Shown: positions 62,800-64,000 of the stretch, piece after piece
How positions within the stretch are numbered: position 1 is the stretch's first letter
Layout of the letters: each line of letters opens with the position of its first letter
NCBI GenBank assembly: GCA_917880885.1
Contig: OU862934.1
Coordinates: 31,852,734-31,916,733, forward strand
From: Limnephilus marmoratus
Lineage: Eukaryota; Arthropoda; Insecta; Trichoptera; Limnephilidae
DNA: 64,000 nucleotides
Direction: 5' to 3'
Notes under the pieces: generated by a model
Told to the model about the DNA's origin: nothing
The model's input: only the letters and a program-made list of their open reading frames with translations
Database searches by the model: none
Translations under genes and position numbers: made by a program

Positions 62800-64000
62800 A
62801 ATAAAACCTTCAAAATTGAATTTTGGTTTGCTTCAATATAATTTTAGTATAATAATAAAAATGTTCTAACGAGATTACTTACCACATATTTTTTCCGAAA
62901 AAGTAGTGAAAATAGAAAAGAAAACTGATATAAGCATTTCTTTAGAACTGTGTTCAACATAAAGCTTATTGCAGCGTCTATCATGCCATCGAAACAGTGG
63001 AGGTTATCCACCACTTACCCGCCCTAGTATAAGTAACAGATGGTTACTCCTTCAAGGCTCTCGCAAGATTCTATTTTTTTTTGTTAAACGAAGCATTTAT
63101 TTATTTTGAACGAATGTAGACCTCCAGTGTCCCTGCATACGTTGTTAAAAAGCAGTGTTCAAGTGCTTACCAGGAAAATAAAACATAATACAATAAATCA
63201 GGTTAGTAATACAAGCAAAATAATATTTAAAGCAAAACAAAACTCATTCAAGAAGCTCATGAGGCAGCATTGCATCATGTGAAAAACCCTGGAAGCACCT
63301 GAACAAATTGATAGAGAACACACGATAAACAATTAAGTCTTAAATCATTAAGCAAGTATTGATAAAAAATTAAAATTGCACTCAGCTTGATATAAACCAC
63401 ACCCAGCATCCATATCCCTTAGCCAACCGCCCAGTGAAGCCTCAAAGAAAGTTAGTTTTATAATAATAGAGGTAAAATACCTGAAGACTTAAAGAAAAAT
63501 TTAGCGTTGAGTGATCGGAGGCGGGACAAAGGAAAGTTAAGGCCGTTTAAGCAAGCTTCAAGCCTTCACATATTATTGGAGGTGGCGCAAATAAATTTGA
63601 GATGGATCTGCAAGAAAAACATATGTAACTAAACATAATATGTCCCTTCAAAACAGTTAAAATCCCGCATTCGAACTACTACCGACTTTTAACAAATGTA
63701 AAATTGGAAAAAAATTCTTTCTGTTATTTAAACCGACACAGCCAAGAAAAAAATACAGTTTTTTTTAAATGCTACTTTAGACATTCGTTGGGAGATTTTT
63801 GCTGTATTTTATAAAAATCGTGCTATATTAAATATTTTCGCTTGTGCCTCTTATTATAATTTTTCTTATATTACCGCGCTCCTTCTGTGTATGTGTATCC
63901 TTTAAAAACCAACTTCTTTTTGCAAGCTTACTTCGGACCCTTAAGTATTTTATTTAAATGCTAAAATCTAACTCAAAATTGTAAAAACTCTGTTTCTTAC
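62800..64000. other. Gene E intron 1 or spacer
   Basis: No gene recognised. TGGTTACTCCTTCAAGGCTC and TCGCAAG near 63040-63070 recur at 33320-33347. The remainder is AT-rich and unmatched. Confidence 0.45.

Overview
The window is animal, almost certainly insect, nuclear DNA: AT-rich, with three-exon spliced genes (GT..AG introns), many non-LTR retrotransposons, a Penelope-like element, tRNA-derived SINEs, two probable solo LTRs and many short inverted-repeat DNA elements. Nothing prokaryotic is present. The insect order cannot be fixed from sequence alone.

The only host genes I can support form a broken tandem array of small secreted Kazal-type protease inhibitors, all on the + strand. Each gene has exon 1 (TATA box, short 5' UTR, about 10 codons of signal peptide, phase-1 donor), exon 2 (rest of the signal peptide and five of the six Kazal cysteines) and exon 3 (about 11-14 codons with the sixth cysteine). 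Gene A (9985-22316) and gene D (35730-46380) have all three exons. Units B (about 22930-23200) and C (28240-34595) keep a first exon wrecked by an inverted duplication of its own promoter, and C keeps a third exon without the last cysteine. Gene E starts at 62256 and runs off the right edge. Introns and spacers have been inflated by transposons, so a gene of under 300 coding bases spans 11-12 kb.

Layout. 1-4.7 kb: decayed LINE whose ORF1 is split by a poly-A, TSD-flanked retroposon carrying a minisatellite. 4.8-9.9 kb: repeats, including a SINE-like family (here R-A) that shares its 3' tail with a LINE. 10-22.3 kb: gene A, whose second intron holds an apparently intact two-ORF LINE (17158-21045, - strand). 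22.5-34.9 kb: units B and C, a PIF/Harbinger derivative (23443-24210) and a complete RTE-type LINE (28772-32281) with an 11-bp target-site duplication and an open 1006-codon ORF. 35-46.4 kb: R-A copy and gene D, with a Foldback/MULE-like element (40634-42106, 9-bp duplication) in intron 1 and a roughly 590-bp (GGATAA)n array in intron 2. 47-51 kb: two probable solo LTRs, a jockey-like LINE fragment and a dead mariner. 51.4-54.6 kb: Penelope-like element with a large inverted repeat, each arm ending in a hammerhead ribozyme motif. 55-62 kb: nonautonomous hAT, 5'-truncated LINE, LINE fragments, an 18-bp minisatellite and a second Penelope fragment with a degenerate hammerhead. 62-64 kb: start of gene E.

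The Kazal units duplicated as blocks that included flanking repeats, so paralogous units serve as empty-site controls: they show that the Harbinger and RTE insertions came after duplication. Repeat names R-A to R-G are labels used only in this report.
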